DNA from: Phenylobacterium sp. J426
GTDB lineage: Bacteria; Pseudomonadota; Alphaproteobacteria; Caulobacterales; Caulobacteraceae
Length of the DNA stretch: 64,000 bases
Direction: 5' to 3'
Assembly: GCF_024699945.1 (NCBI RefSeq)
Contig: NZ_JAJOMY010000003.1
Location: 62,001-126,000, forward strand
Of this stretch, positions 33,978-44,809 are shown one piece after another; positions within the stretch are counted from its first letter, which is position 1, and each line of letters opens with the position of its first letter. The notes under the pieces were generated by a model. That model saw only the letters and a list, made by a program, of their open reading frames with translations. It did not search any database and was not told the DNA's origin. A program made the translations under genes and the position numbers.

Positions 33978-35140
33978 CTTCTATGAGTTCTTCGCCGGCG
34001 GAGGCATGGCCCGCGCCGGGCTGGGCGATGGTTGGACGTGTTTGTTCGCGAACGACTTCGACTACAAGAAGGGCCTCACCTATCAGGACAACTGGGGCAC
34101 CGGCGGCGAACTGAAGATCGGGGATGTCGGCAAGCTGAAAGCCTCCGAGTTGCCGGGCACGGCGGACCTCGTGTGGGGCTCGTTCCCATGCCAGGACCTG
34201 TCGCTCGCCGGCGGCGGCGCCGGCCTGAAGGGCGAACGCTCGGGGACCTTCTACCCGTTTTGGAAGGTGGTGAAGGCCCTGATCGCCGAAGACCGCGCGC
34301 CTAAGATCATCGCGCTCGAGAATGTTTGCGGGACCCTCACCTCCCACGGCGGCAAGGACTTCGAAGCCATCTGCAAGACCTTCGCCGACGCGGGCTATCG
34401 GTACGGCGCCTTGGTGATCAACGCCGCACTTTTCGTGCCGCAGTCGCGCCCGCGCCTGTTTGTCGTCGGCGTGCACAGGGACGTCGAGATCGATCCTGCC
34501 CTGATCTCCAGTGGCCCGGTCGAGCCCTTCCACACCGCGGGCCTGCGTCGCGCCTTCGAGCGTGTTGGGAAGCCGGCGCTTAAGAACATGATCTGGTGGA
34601 ACGTGCCGCCTCCGCCCCGGCGCAACAACACGTTCGCCGACCTGATCGAAGAGAATCCCACCAGCGTCGCTTGGCATACCGCCGCCGAGACCCGGCAGCT
34701 CCTGGCGATGATGTCGTCGGTGAACCACGACAAGGTCACGGCCGCCAAGCGCGCGGGCCGCAAGATGGTCGGCGGCGTCTACAAGCGCACGCGCCACGAC
34801 GAGAATGGGGACAAGGTCCAGCGCGCCGAGGTCCGCTTCGATGACGTCGCCGGCTGCCTGCGTACGCCTGCCGGGGGGGTCGAGCCGCCAGGTCATTATC
34901 GTCGTCGACGGCGAGAACGTTCGCAGCCGCCTGATTTCCGCGCGCGAGACAGCTCGCCTGATGGGGCTGCCGGACGAGTACCGGCTGCCAAAGAACTACA
35001 ACGAGGCCTATCACCTAACCGGCGATGGCGTGGCGGTGGACGTCGTCCGCCACTTGGCGCATCACATCTTCGAGCCGCTGCTGGGCATCGGCCAGGAGGC
35101 GACCTGCGCCGAGGCTGACGACGAGGCGGCTGCCGCGTGA
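33970..35140 (+). CDS. DNA cytosine-5 methyltransferase, frameshifted
   Basis: About 389 residues. Motif I SFYEFFAGGGMARAGLG, motif IV GSFPCQDLSLAGG with the catalytic cysteine, motif VI IALENVCG, motif VIII PQSRPRLFVVGVH, and motifs IX-X ISARETARLMGLPDEYRLP. An extra G in the 7-G run near 34872-34878 splits the gene; corrected it reads PAGGSSRQVI. ATG at 33970. Overlaps the next gene by four bases. Confidence 0.92.
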
Positions 35141-35997
35141 GCGTCATCCCCTGCGAACAGGATGTGCGGCTTCGCGCCGAAATCGACCGTTTCGCAGACG
35201 CGCTGAAGACCCAGGCCCATCTGCTCGGCGAGCACGGTCTCGATGAGGCGAGCTTCTACGACTCGCCGATCTTCCGCGGCGCGATCGAGAAGCTACGCGG
35301 TGAGTTCTCCGCCACGCTCCGCGGCAAGCGCGAGTTCATCCAGCACGTCCTCAATCATCTGGAGGACGGCGGGTTCATCCAAGGCTGGGACAAGGCCAAG
35401 CGCGGCGCACGGAACGACTACTACGTGCGGCTTAACAGCGGCCGGACGGCGGTGATCGACCAGAAGGGCTGCCTTGATGGCGCCAACACCAACATCTTCG
35501 AGAGGCCGCCCGAGGCCGACGAGTTCGTCACCTGGAGCCTGTGCACCAACACCGGCGCCGATCCGCGGCGCAACGCCTGGTCCGGCATCCACACACGCCT
35601 AAGCGCCGAGATGCTCAGCCGCAATCAGCGGGTGGACGGCGTGGTGATCTGGGACATGATCTGCGGCACCTTCGGCCGCCCCTGCCCCAAGCTCCAACGA
35701 ACTGACATGACGGGTCGCATGACGATCGTCGGCCCATTCCGCACGCCACCGCCCTGCGTCTACGTCCTGCCCGCGCAAATTCCTTCCCCGCGAGTTCCGC
35801 ACGCGGCCGCCCAGGGCCTGGACAGCGTCGAGTTGCTCAGCGCCTTCCACCGAGCCTTCCGGGGCCTTGCCGACGAGGTTCACTACGTCGACTTCGACGT
35901 TCGAGAGAGCGGAGAGGATCTGTTGCGGCGGACCACGATCCGGCGCGCCGGCATAGTCCAGCACGCTTCGGAGTGGACGGCCAACCGGCGTGTCTAG
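35137..35997 (+). CDS. Putative restriction endonuclease of the R-M block
   Basis: 286 residues from GTG. RTAVIDQKGCLDGANTNIFE resembles the D...(D/E)xK strand of a PD-(D/E)XK nuclease (here DQK). Helical N-terminus SFYDSPIFRGAIEKLRGEF. It follows the methyltransferase by a four-base overlap, the classic place for the partner nuclease. No close family recognised; assignment is from position and the DQK motif. Confidence 0.6.
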   Translation: MSVIPCEQDVRLRAEIDRFADALKTQAHLLGEHGLDEASFYDSPIFRGAIEKLRGEFSATLRGKREFIQHVLNHLEDGGFIQGWDKAKRGARNDYYVRLNSGRTAVIDQKGCLDGANTNIFERPPEADEFVTWSLCTNTGADPRRNAWSGIHTRLSAEMLSRNQRVDGVVIWDMICGTFGRPCPKLQRTDMTGRMTIVGPFRTPPPCVYVLPAQIPSPRVPHAAAQGLDSVELLSAFHRAFRGLADEVHYVDFDVRESGEDLLRRTTIRRAGIVQHASEWTANRRV

Positions 35998-36745
35998 CTC
36001 TGAGCCCAGCCTGTTCGGAAGCAATCCGGATCACGTCCGCCGCCCGCCGTTCGAGACGGACGATCTGCGCAGCAACCTTCAACGCTTCTTGGACTCGCCC
36101 TTCGAAGGCGATCCTTCGGGCGCTCGTCCGCCGGTCGGCAACTATCGATGGGGCGTCTACGCCTTCTTCGACTACGACGGCGAGCCGATCTATGTCGGCC
36201 AGACGAACGAGCAGCTACGCACCCGCATCCGTCGCCACCTGACAAATCAGCGGACTGACGCGGTCGCCATGTCAGTGCTGGACCCGTTCGAGGTGTTCGA
36301 GATCGAGGTCTGGCCCCTGCCACAGTTTCAGACGGTTAGCGCCAAGGACAAGGTGTCGGCCCAGCCGGCTAAGGCCCACCTGGACGGCTTAGAGCGGCTG
36401 ATCACCGCTCAGGCGATCGCGAACTCTCGCTTCAAGGCCATCCTGAACGAGAAGGACCCGCCGCCCGGAGCCTTGCAGGTTGAGGCGCCGCCATCTTTCC
36501 GGGACCGCATTGTCTCGCCTCGCGTCCATGAGCTGCGGGCTCATCCCGACTTCCGCATTGCGCGGCGCGCCCTGATCATCTCGCGCCTGGCGCAGGTGAT
36601 CTCCGAGCGCCAGGTCAAGGGCGGACTGCGGCGCGTACTCCTCACCCAAGCGAAGCGCCTCCAATGGCTGGCTGGCCGCCGGTATGAGGCGACGGGTGGG
36701 GCTGCCTCCGTACCAACAGAGGCCGAGCCGGAGGATGAAGAATGA
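35990..36745 (+). CDS. GIY-YIG nuclease-domain protein
   Basis: 251 residues from GTG at 35990, overlapping the previous stop. The GIY-YIG core is YRWGVYAFFDYDGEPIYVGQ followed by TNEQLRTRIRRHL, with the catalytic arginine region. The C-terminal half is helical (RRALIISRLAQVISERQVKG). It may be the actual restriction nuclease or a second nuclease of the same system. Eco29kI-like enzymes have this fold. Confidence 0.8.
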   Translation: MSSSEPSLFGSNPDHVRRPPFETDDLRSNLQRFLDSPFEGDPSGARPPVGNYRWGVYAFFDYDGEPIYVGQTNEQLRTRIRRHLTNQRTDAVAMSVLDPFEVFEIEVWPLPQFQTVSAKDKVSAQPAKAHLDGLERLITAQAIANSRFKAILNEKDPPPGALQVEAPPSFRDRIVSPRVHELRAHPDFRIARRALIISRLAQVISERQVKGGLRRVLLTQAKRLQWLAGRRYEATGGAASVPTEAEPEDEE

Positions 36746-36832
36746 GCGACGGCCGCTAAGCCGCGGTGCTAACATTCTTCTCCCGGGATTGAACACCGGA
36801 GCCAATCTGCCGCTGAAGCCATCAGGCGAACG

Positions 36833-36952
36833 TCACTTAGACGCAGCGTGAGCGGTGATCTCGCAGTCCAGTTCCTTGATGAGGTACTTGCCCCGCTCCA
36901 GAGTAACGAGGTTGGTGGCGGTGAGCCCCCAATTGACCCCTGATCGCAGAGT
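36833..36952 (-). pseudogene. 3' fragment of a small protein with an LERGKYLI motif
   Basis: The last 40 codons read TNLVTLERGKYLIKELDCEI and end ITAHAASK at 36833. A full-length relative with a membrane segment lies at 61758-62028 (LLERGKYLIRELDCDI). Here no upstream start or membrane part is found, so it is a truncated copy left at the edge of the defence island. Confidence 0.5.
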
Positions 36953-37104
36953 CGCCCCGCTCCGCTGACACCTCGCGTCCGCCGAAGACCTGGTGGGCGA
37001 TCGATGCCAGCAGCCGCAGCAGGCCACGAGAAGGCCGGCCCAGTACTTCCAGCCGAGGAATACGGATCTCGAAGCCTGCGCCGCCACGGAGCCGCCTCCC
37101 GTCT

Positions 37105-37235
37105 TCACGTCGGAACGAGCCGAGCGGTTCCTTCGCCCGGCCCAGCCAAATCCGGAGGCGAATGCAACTGAAGTCCGCGTTGGCGACGATGCCAACTCCT
37201 GCGAGCCAGGGCAGACCCTTTGCATCGCGTGCGAT
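37105..37235. repeat. Imperfect dispersed repeat 2, copy 1
   Basis: Blocks CCGAGCGGTTCCTTCGC, TTGGCGACGATGCCA and CAGACCCTTTGCATCG recur with changes at 46790-46945 (CCGAGCGGTCCTTCGC, TTGGCGATGATGCCA, GAGCCCTTTGCATCG). On the minus strand parts of both copies translate similarly, so it may be a decayed gene fragment. Confidence 0.5.
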
Positions 37236-37339
37236 CCAACGCAGCCGCCGCAGGGTCCGGCGCGCCGCCAGGTCCCGCGGTCGCACCGGGAACGCCGCGG
37301 CCAAGCGCCCGTTCCTTCGCAGACTGGTTGGAGGGCAAG

Positions 37340-37865
37340 ATGGCCAAATCAGACAAACCCGATGCGATCGCGCTTCTGAAGGCGGATCACCGCAAGGTGG
37401 AGGAACTGTTCGCCGAGTTTGAAGGCGCCAAGGGCGATGGCAAGAAGCGCAAGCTCGCTGAGCAGATCTGCCTCGAGCTGACCGTCCACACCAAGATTGA
37501 AGAGGACATCTTCTATCCCGCCTGCAAGGGCAAGATTGAAGAGGACCTGCTTGGGGGAGGCCTATGTCGAGCACGACAGCGCCAAGGTGCTCATCGCCGA
37601 AATCGAAGCCGGCGGTCCGGACGACGAATTCTACGACGCCAAGGTGAAGGTGCTCTCTGAGATGATCGAGCACCACGTCGAGGAAGAGGAGAAGCGTTCG
37701 GAGGGGATGTTCGCGCAGGCCCGCGCGGCCGGCCTGGATATGGACGCGCTCGGCGAGGCCATGGCCTCCCGTAAGACCGAACTGATGGCCGAGTACAAAG
37801 CCACCGGACTTCCCACGCCTGAGACGCCCACCCTCGACAACACGAGCCTCGGGCCCACGGCGTGA
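37340..37865 (+). CDS. Hemerythrin HHE-domain protein, frameshifted
   Basis: About 174 residues. HHE cation-binding motifs: LLKADHRKVEELFAEFE, ELTVHTKIEEDIFYPAC, EAYVEHDSAKVLIAEIE and MIEHHVEEEEKRSEGMF, providing the histidine and glutamate ligands of a di-iron site. An extra G near 37551-37556 splits the gene. Overlaps the next gene by four bases. Such proteins bind oxygen or act in iron and nitrosative-stress responses. Confidence 0.85.
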
Positions 37866-38786
37866 GCGAACCTGGCGGAGAGGACGCAGAGGGCCCGGAC
37901 CTGCGGTCCCGCACAATCGGCCTCCTTCTGAACACCGCCAGCGGTAGCTGCCGGGCCGAGTCACGTCAGGAACTGGAGGAAATTCTCTCCCAGGCGGGAT
38001 TGCAGGCCTCGCACACCTGGTGCGGCGGCGGCGAGGAAATCCAGGCCGCACTGGCGGCTGTCCACAGCGGCGAGGTCGACCTGCTCGTTGTCCTCGGAGG
38101 GGATGGGACAATCCGCGCAGCGGCCGAAGCGTGCGCCAATCGCCAGGCGCTCCTGATCCCATTGCCCGGCGGCACCATGAACATGCTGCCCCGCGCCCTC
38201 TATGGCGACGCCAGCTGGCAAGAGGCTCTGCGCGCAACGCTGGCCGCACCACGTTTGCGGCCCGTCCATGGCGGCAAGGTTGGAGACGACCGCTTCTTCA
38301 TCGCGGCGATCCTCGGCGCGCCATCCTTGTGGGCGGAGGCGCGCGAGGCCGTTCGCGAGGGAGACATCTCCGAGGCCGCTCGCCGCAGCGTGGAAGCCCT
38401 GTCGCATGCGTTCTCGGAAAAGGTCCGTTACGAAGTCGACGGGCGCAATCACGGGGCCGTCGAGGCGGTGTCGCTCCTGTGTCCGCTGAATTCGGCGGCG
38501 CTCCCCGACGAGGAAGAGGTGTTCGAGGTGGCGGCCATCGACCCCGGCGGCCCTCTGGATGCGGTGCGGATGGCGCTGACCAGGGATCCTGCGGAGCTGG
38601 CGCGAGGATGAGGCCGTGCGGTGCAGCCGAGGGCGCTCCGTTGAACTTCACTCGGACGAACCGATCCCGGCGATCCTAGATGGCGAGACCTTCTCGTTTG
38701 GCTTGAGCGTGAAAGTCGAGTTCGCGGCCCGCTCCATCGCCGCCGTCGTTCCTGACCGTCCAGGTGCTGCAAGGCCTGTAGCCTGA
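37862..38786 (+). CDS. Diacylglycerol-kinase-family lipid kinase, frameshifted near the end
   Basis: About 307 residues after adding one base near 38604. The DAGK/NAD-kinase-like motif LLVVLGGDGTIRAAAEACA binds the nucleotide, followed by IPLPGGTMNMLPRALYG. Without correction the protein stops at 249; the restored tail has IPAILDGETFSFGLSVKVEF, a normal end for the family. Paired with the hemerythrin gene in one transcript. Confidence 0.82.
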
Positions 38787-39269
38787 CGCTCTACTCACAA
38801 GCGACCCTCCGAGCGTAAGACGTCCTGATGCTCGGGCGGCGGAAGCGGTGAATAAATGGGGTGTAAAGCTAGGGGCTGCGCGCCTGGTGGGACGCCGGCT
38901 GCCCATTCAGGGCCTGCCAGGGCTCTCCAGCCTTGTGGATGCCGATCTCTGGGGTCGCCATCGTAGCGGTCATCCGCCGCGCGATCGCCATCCCCCTGGG
39001 CGCCGGTTGCGATCGTGCGATGGCCAGGGGCCCAATACGCCGCGCTGGATCGGCATCGCGAACGCCTCGGAGCTGAGCGCCGCGTAGTTTTACGCCGATG
39101 TCCGAAGCCTCCGGATCGCCTAGCGTCCGAGGCGAGCCTACGGCGTGCGGCGAGAGCCAGCCGAGGCTCCGACCCCGCGCCGTTCCCGCGATGGCGCGGG
39201 GTCCCTCTGCGGCGCGCCCGCACTGCCCGAGGCCGCGCGTCCCCGTCTTGCCCGACGCGCGGGAGGACG
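38787..39269. other. Intergenic, no gene seen
   Basis: Open frames on both strands are compositionally odd and lack motifs. It separates two convergent transcripts and presumably contains their terminators. Confidence 0.4.
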
Positions 39270-40095
39270 TCACCGCGCAAACGTGAAATGGGCAGACGTA
39301 AAATGGGACGTGGCGGCCAAGCGTTCAGGGTCAAGCAGGGTCACGTAGCCGAGCCGCAGGGCGATCAGTCCGTCGCGCCGCAACTGCTGCAGGACGCGTT
39401 CGGTATGGGGGATGCTGAGGCCGAGGACGTCGGACAGCATGGCCTGGGTCAAGGGCAGTAAGATTGTGGCCCCGGCCGTCAGGCCGCCCCGCCCCGCCCT
39501 CTCATGCAGGTCGAGCAGCAGATGGCCCACGCGCTCGAGGGCGGTGAGGCGGCCCAACCGCAGGATCTGATGGCTGGCCCACCGGCGATCCTCCCGGGCC
39601 GACTGGCGCAGGAGGGCGGCCAGACCGGCGTCAAGGCCGGTGCTGCCGTCGAGATCGGTGGCGTCGCCCAAGGGCGACGCGCACACCCGTGTAACGGCCA
39701 ACAGCTCCCCCGCCCCGCCATCGTCAACGTGCAGCGCGCCGCAAAGATCGCCCGGGGCGTAGAGGCGCAGGACCTGCCGACGTCCATCGGATAAGGTGAT
39801 CGCCTGCGCCGCCCATCCGAACGTGAGCCGCCAGAGGCGATCGCCAGCTGCATCGGATGCCCCGATGACCTCCCCGACCTGATAGTGAACGTCGGGCGCA
39901 GGCGAAAAAAGCGCGCTCCGGTGCGTTCTCGATCTTCACCGGCGCGCTCCTGGCTCCGCGCCTGTGTAGCTGAAGCGGATCTCCGTCGTCCGCCACAAAG
40001 GTTAAGCGGTCGAAGAGCCCCCGGCCGACCCTCACCTGGTCGAGCAGGCAGCCCGCCGAGGCCGCCAGTGCGATCTGGCCGTTGTTGGTCGTCAT
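39270..40095 (-). CDS. Crp/Fnr-like regulator, frameshifted
   Basis: About 274 residues. N-terminus MTTNNGQIALAASAGCLLDQ, then after a shift in the T/C-rich stretch near 39900-39915 a cyclic-nucleotide-type barrel (VHYQVGEVIGASDAAGDRLW; VLRLYAPGDLCGALHVDDGG). C-terminal helix-turn-helix LTQAMLSDVLGLSIPHTERV. ATG at 40095 overlaps the stop of the upstream gene. Its first 100 bp are about 70% identical by eye to 48030-48130. Confidence 0.7.
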
Positions 40096-40406
40096 GTGCC
40101 TCGCCCAGCGGAGGGAACCGGCTCCAGTCCCGGCGGTGGAATTGCCACTGCGGGCGTCTGGGCCGCAGCGTCGGAAGCTGGCCCATCGGAGCTCGACCAA
40201 CTTCGATGGGCCATTTTCCGACTCGCGATGGCCATGGCGATATCCGAGACGACAAGTTCCAGCTCCGAGTGCTGATCCTCGTCCCCCCACGCGCACAGCT
40301 GGCCCGTGAAGGCGTGAAGACCTCCATCAGATCGCGAGAGCCCAACAGTCGCCTCGGCAAGGCCCTCGATGACGAGCGCTTCACGCGCTGCGCCGGACCG
40401 GTTCAA
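40092..40406 (-). CDS. Small protein coupled to the Crp/Fnr regulator
   Basis: About 104 residues, start uncertain (TTG at 40406 is the best in-frame choice). REALVIEGLAEATVGLSRSD, then HSELELVVSDIAMAIASRK and a low-complexity tail. The TGA overlaps the ATG of the regulator (ATGA), which argues for a real gene. The much longer frame reading back into the kinase is a shadow. Function unknown. Confidence 0.5.
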   Translation of the reverse strand: MNRSGAAREALVIEGLAEATVGLSRSDGGLHAFTGQLCAWGDEDQHSELELVVSDIAMAIASRKMAHRSWSSSDGPASDAAAQTPAVAIPPPGLEPVPSAGRGT

Positions 40407-40547
40407 GGCGCTGACGCCTCGGTCCAGCCATCCGGTTCCCAGTGAGGGGTTGCGGCGCGTGCGCCAAGCCGATCCGCTGGTCGGCGCTTGATCGCAGGGC
40501 GGCACAGCCGCTAGGCAGATCGCCTCCTCCCGCTCCACAGGATCCTC

Positions 40548-43500
40548 ATGCCGCAGCCTCGCTCCCGCCCGGCGCAAGCTCATCGCTCGGCCGCTGACAT
40601 CTGGACCGGGCTGGGCCTTGCGGCCGCCCTCATCTTCTTCGTCGTCAGCGGCGCTCTGGCCTACGCCAACATCCAGACGCTGCGCGCGAACAACGCGAAG
40701 ATCACCCAGACCCACGACGTGATCGTGGCGCTCGACGCCATCCTGTCGACGCTGCTGGACGCGGAGACGGGGCAGCGGGGCTATCTGCTCACCGGCGAGG
40801 AGCCGTACCTGGCGCCTTACCAGCGCGCCACCTCGGAGGTCGGGAAACGCGTGGACGCGCTTGCCGGTCTGACGCGTGACAACCCGGTGCAGCAGACAAA
40901 CGCTGCGCAACTGCGCCTGCATGTGAACGCAAAGCTGCACGAACTGCGCAGGGCCATCGACGCGCGCCGGACAGGCGGCCCCTCGGAGGCGCTCGCCATC
41001 GTGGCCTCGGACCGGGGCAAGGCCGAGATGGATGCAATCCGCAGCCGCGTGCAGGTCATGCGCGCTGAAGAGAGCCGGCTGCGTCAACTGCGGCTGGCGG
41101 AGATGGGGGCCGCTTCGACCGCCGCGGTTATCAGCGGGATCGTCTCCGCCCTCGTCGGCGCGGGGCTCGCGGTGGCCGTCGCCCTGCTCGTCCGGCGCAA
41201 CGTCCAGGCCCGGGCGCGCCAGGAGTGGCTGCAGTCGGGCCAGGTGGGACTGACGGATGCGATGATGGGCGACAAGTCGGTCGAGGAACTTTCCGACGCC
41301 ATCCTCGCGTTCCTGAGCCGCTACCTCGGCTTCCAGGCCGGCGCGCTGTTCAAGGGCGACGCCGGCGGCTTCGTGCGGACCGCGACGCTGGGCGTGCCCG
41401 CCGACGCCGACGTGCCCCTCGCCTTCAAACCCAAGGAAGGCCTTCTGGGCCAGGTCGCCGCAGACCCGCGCGCCATCGTGCTGGCGGACATTCCCGATGG
41501 CTACCTCACGCTGGGCTCGGCCTTCGGACAGGACAAGCCGCGCCACCTGATCATCCTGCCGACCCTGGCCGATGGCGTGGTCAACGGTGTGATGGAACTG
41601 GGTTTCCTGCGCGAGGTGGACCCGCTGACCCGGCAGCTCCTCGACCAATCCGCCGCCGCCATGGGGGTGGCGCTGCGCTCGGCCAAGTACCGCAACGAGC
41701 TCCAGAACGCGCTCGAGGAGACGCAGCGACAGGCCGAGGAGCTGCAGGTGCAGAGCGAAGAGCTCCGCGTCTCCAACGAAGAGCTCGAGGAACAGGGTCG
41801 TGCGCTGAAGGAGTCCCAGGTCCGTCTGGAACAGCAGCAGGTCGAACTCGAACAGACCAACAGCCAACTCGAAGAGCAGGCCCAGACCCTGGAAACGCAG
41901 CGCGGGCAGTTGGAGCGGGTGGCGGCCGACCTGCGCCAGAAGGCCGGCGAGCTCGAGCAGGCGAGCCGCTACAAGTCCGACTTCCTGGCCAACATGAGCC
42001 ACGAGCTTCGCACGCCCCTCAACTCGCTGCTCATTCTGTCAAAATTGCTGGCGGACAACCCGGAGGGAAACCTGTCGGACACCCAGGTGGAATACGCCCG
42101 GACGATCGAGTCGTCGGGCAACGACCTCCTGCTGCTGATCAACGACATCCTGGACCTGTCGAAGATCGAGGCCGGCCACTTGCGTATCCAGCCGGAAAGC
42201 GTCCCGCTGCGCCGGCTGGCCGCTGACCTGAAGCAGGTGTTCGCGCCGGTGGCCGAGGCGCAGGGCCTCGGGTTCGAAATCGAGATCGGCGAAGGCGTTG
42301 CGCCGACCTTGGAGACCGACCGCCAGCGCTTGGAGCAGATCCTCAAGAACCTGCTCTCCAACGCCTTCAAGTTCACCGAGGCGGGCCGGGTGAAGCTTGC
42401 GGTCGCCGCGTCCGGCGCAGACCGCGTGGCGTTCGCCGTGACGGACACCGGCATCGGCATCTCGCCGGAACAGCAGGCGAGCATCTTCGAAGCCTTCCGA
42501 CAGGCCGACGGCACGATCAGCCGCCGGTACGGCGGTACCGGCCTCGGTCTCTCCATCTCCCGGGAACTGACCCGCCTGCTCGGCGGCGAGATCCGGCTCG
42601 AGAGCGAACCCGGGGTCGGCAGCACCTTCACCTTGACCCTCCCGCTCGTGCACGACGCCGCCGGGATCGCGGTCCCTGCGCCTGAGTTGGCGCCGGCGGG
42701 CGCCCCGGACCCTGCGCCCGCCCCGCCTCAGCGCCGCACGCCCGTCACGGCGGACCTCGAGGACGACCGCGACGCCTTGACGACGGCCCGGCGCCTGCTG
42801 CTGGTGATCGAGGACGATCCCGCCTTCGCCGCCATCGTCCGGGACCTGTCACGGGAGCTGGGGTTCCAGTGCATCGTCGCGAACACCGCGCAACAGGCCT
42901 TGAACCTAGCGCGACAGCACCCGCCGAACGCCATCGTGCTCGACGTCGGGCTGCCGGACCAGTCGGGCCTCACCGTCCTCGATCGCCTCAAGCAGGACGA
43001 CCAAACCCGGCACATCCCCATCCACGTCGTCTCGGCCGCCGATCACACCCAGACGGCGCTCGCCCTGGGCGCGGTCGGCTATCTGGTGAAGCCGGTCCGC
43101 CGCGAGCAGCTCGCCGACGTGCTGCGGGGCTTGGAATCGAAACTGACCCGCGGGGTGCGGCGCGTGCTCGTCGTGGAGGACGACCCCGTGCAGCGCGAGG
43201 CGGTGCGCGCCCTGCTGTCGTCGAGCGACGTGGAGACGGTGGGCGTCGGCACGGCCGCCGACTGCCTGGCGCAGCTGAAGGGCGAGACCTTCGACTGCAT
43301 GGTGCTCGATCTCACGCTGCCGGACGCGTCCGGCTACTCGCTCCTGGAAACCCTCAGCGAGGGGGAGCACGCCTTCCCGCCCGTCATCGTCTACACCGGC
43401 CACGACCTTTCCCCCGATGAGGAACAGCGGCTGCGCCGCTATTCCAACTCGATCATCATCAAGGGCGCGAAGTCCCCGGAACGCCTGCTCGACGAGGTGT

Positions 43501-43974
43501 CGCTCTTCCTCCACCAGGTCGTCGCCGAGCTGCCGCCCGAGCAGCAGAAGATGATCCGCAAGGCGCGCAGCCGGGATGCGGTGCTGGAAGGCCGGCGGAT
43601 CCTGATCGTCGAGGACGACGTACGGAACGTCTTCTCCCTCACAGGCATCCTCGAACCGCGCGGCGCAGTGGTCCAGATCGCGCGGAACGGGCAGGGAGGC
43701 GATCGAGGCGCTGCGGGAGGCCGACGCCAATCCCGCCCGCGCCGTGGACCTTGTGCTGATGGACGTGATGATGCCGGTGAAGGACGGGCTCGCGGCCACC
43801 CAGGAGATCCGCGGCGATCCCCGCTGGCGCGATTTGCCCATCGTGATGCTCACCGCCAAGGCGATGCCGGACGACCAAGCGCGCTGCCTTGCCGCGGGCG
43901 CGAACGACTACATAGCCAAGCCCATAGACGTGGACAAGCTCCTCTCGCTGGTCCGGGTGTGGATGCCGCGATGA
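40548..43974 (+). CDS. Hybrid sensor histidine kinase, CHASE3-GAF-HisKA-HATPase-REC-REC-REC, frameshifted
   Basis: About 1141 residues. Two membrane segments (near residues 20-42 and 187-212) enclose a CHASE3 domain (ETGQRGYLLTGEEPYLAPYQ). A GAF domain, then a long coiled coil (residues about 390-480), HisKA FLANMSHELRTPLNSLLIL with the phospho-histidine, HATPase boxes NLLSNAFKFT, DTGIGISPEQ and GGTGLGLSIS, and three receiver domains (LLLVIEDDPAF, RVLVVEDDPVQ, RILIVEDDVRN). An extra G near 43695-43698 breaks the third receiver. First gene of a four-gene chemosensory-type operon. Confidence 0.92.
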
Positions 43975-43984
43975 GCTGCCGCCG

Positions 43985-44809
43985 ATGACCGACAGCGTCG
44001 AGGACCTGGAGATCCAGCTGCTGCTGGAGGCGCTCTACGGCCGCTATCACTACGACTTCCGGAACTACGCCCGCGCCTCGATCAAGCGCCGGATCACCCA
44101 GGCCCGCCAGAACCTGGGCTTCGCGAGCGTCTCGGCCCTGCAGGCCAGCCTGCTGCACGATCCGGCCACCCTCGGGCGGCTGCTCGGCTATCTCACCGTC
44201 CAGGTGAGCGAGATGTTCCGTGACCCGTCCTACTTCCGCGCCCTGCGCGAGAAGGTCCTGCCCCACCTGCGCACCTATCCCTCGCTGAAGGTCTGGGTGG
44301 CGGGCTGCAGCCACGGTGAGGAGCTCTATTCGCTGGCGGTCCTCTTCCATGAGGAAGGCCTGCACGATCGGACGCTGTTCTACGCCACCGACATCAACCC
44401 CGAGGCGCTCCGCGCGGCCGAGGCCGGCGTCTACCCGCTCGACCAGATGCGCAAGTTCACCGAGAATCATCAGAAGTCGGGCGCGAAGACCTCCCTTTCG
44501 GACTACTATGTCGCCGACTACGGCCGCGCGATCTTCGACAAGACGCTCCGCAGCCAAGTCGTCTTCTCGGACCACAGCCTGGCGACCGACGCCGTCTTTG
44601 CTGAGATGCACCTGATTTCCTGCCGAAACGTCCTCATCTACTTCGACCGTCCGCTGCAGGACCGGGTGCTGGGCCTCTTCCGGGACTCCCTGGCGCGGCA
44701 GGGCTTCCTGGGCCTGGGGGCCAAGGAAAGCCTCCGCTTCTCCACTCATGCCGAAGCCTTCGCCGCGTTCGTCGGGGAGGAGAAAATTTACCGGAAGCGC
44801 GAGCCATGA
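43985..44809 (+). CDS. cheR: CheR-type protein-glutamate methyltransferase
   Basis: 274 residues, intact. N-terminal helices DFRNYARASIKRRITQARQN; SAM-binding core VWVAGCSHGEELYSLAVLF and FYATDINPEALRAAEAGVY; SCRNVLIYFDRPLQDRVLG. Methylates receptor glutamates in chemotaxis, but here it may work on a kinase-associated receptor. Overlaps cheB by four bases. Confidence 0.92.
   Translation: MTDSVEDLEIQLLLEALYGRYHYDFRNYARASIKRRITQARQNLGFASVSALQASLLHDPATLGRLLGYLTVQVSEMFRDPSYFRALREKVLPHLRTYPSLKVWVAGCSHGEELYSLAVLFHEEGLHDRTLFYATDINPEALRAAEAGVYPLDQMRKFTENHQKSGAKTSLSDYYVADYGRAIFDKTLRSQVVFSDHSLATDAVFAEMHLISCRNVLIYFDRPLQDRVLGLFRDSLARQGFLGLGAKESLRFSTHAEAFAAFVGEEKIYRKREP

Noticed and set aside
40092..42002. 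636-codon minus-strand frame under the hybrid kinase
   Set aside because: Shadow of the kinase except for its last 105 codons, which are coupled to the Crp-type gene and kept as a separate small gene.
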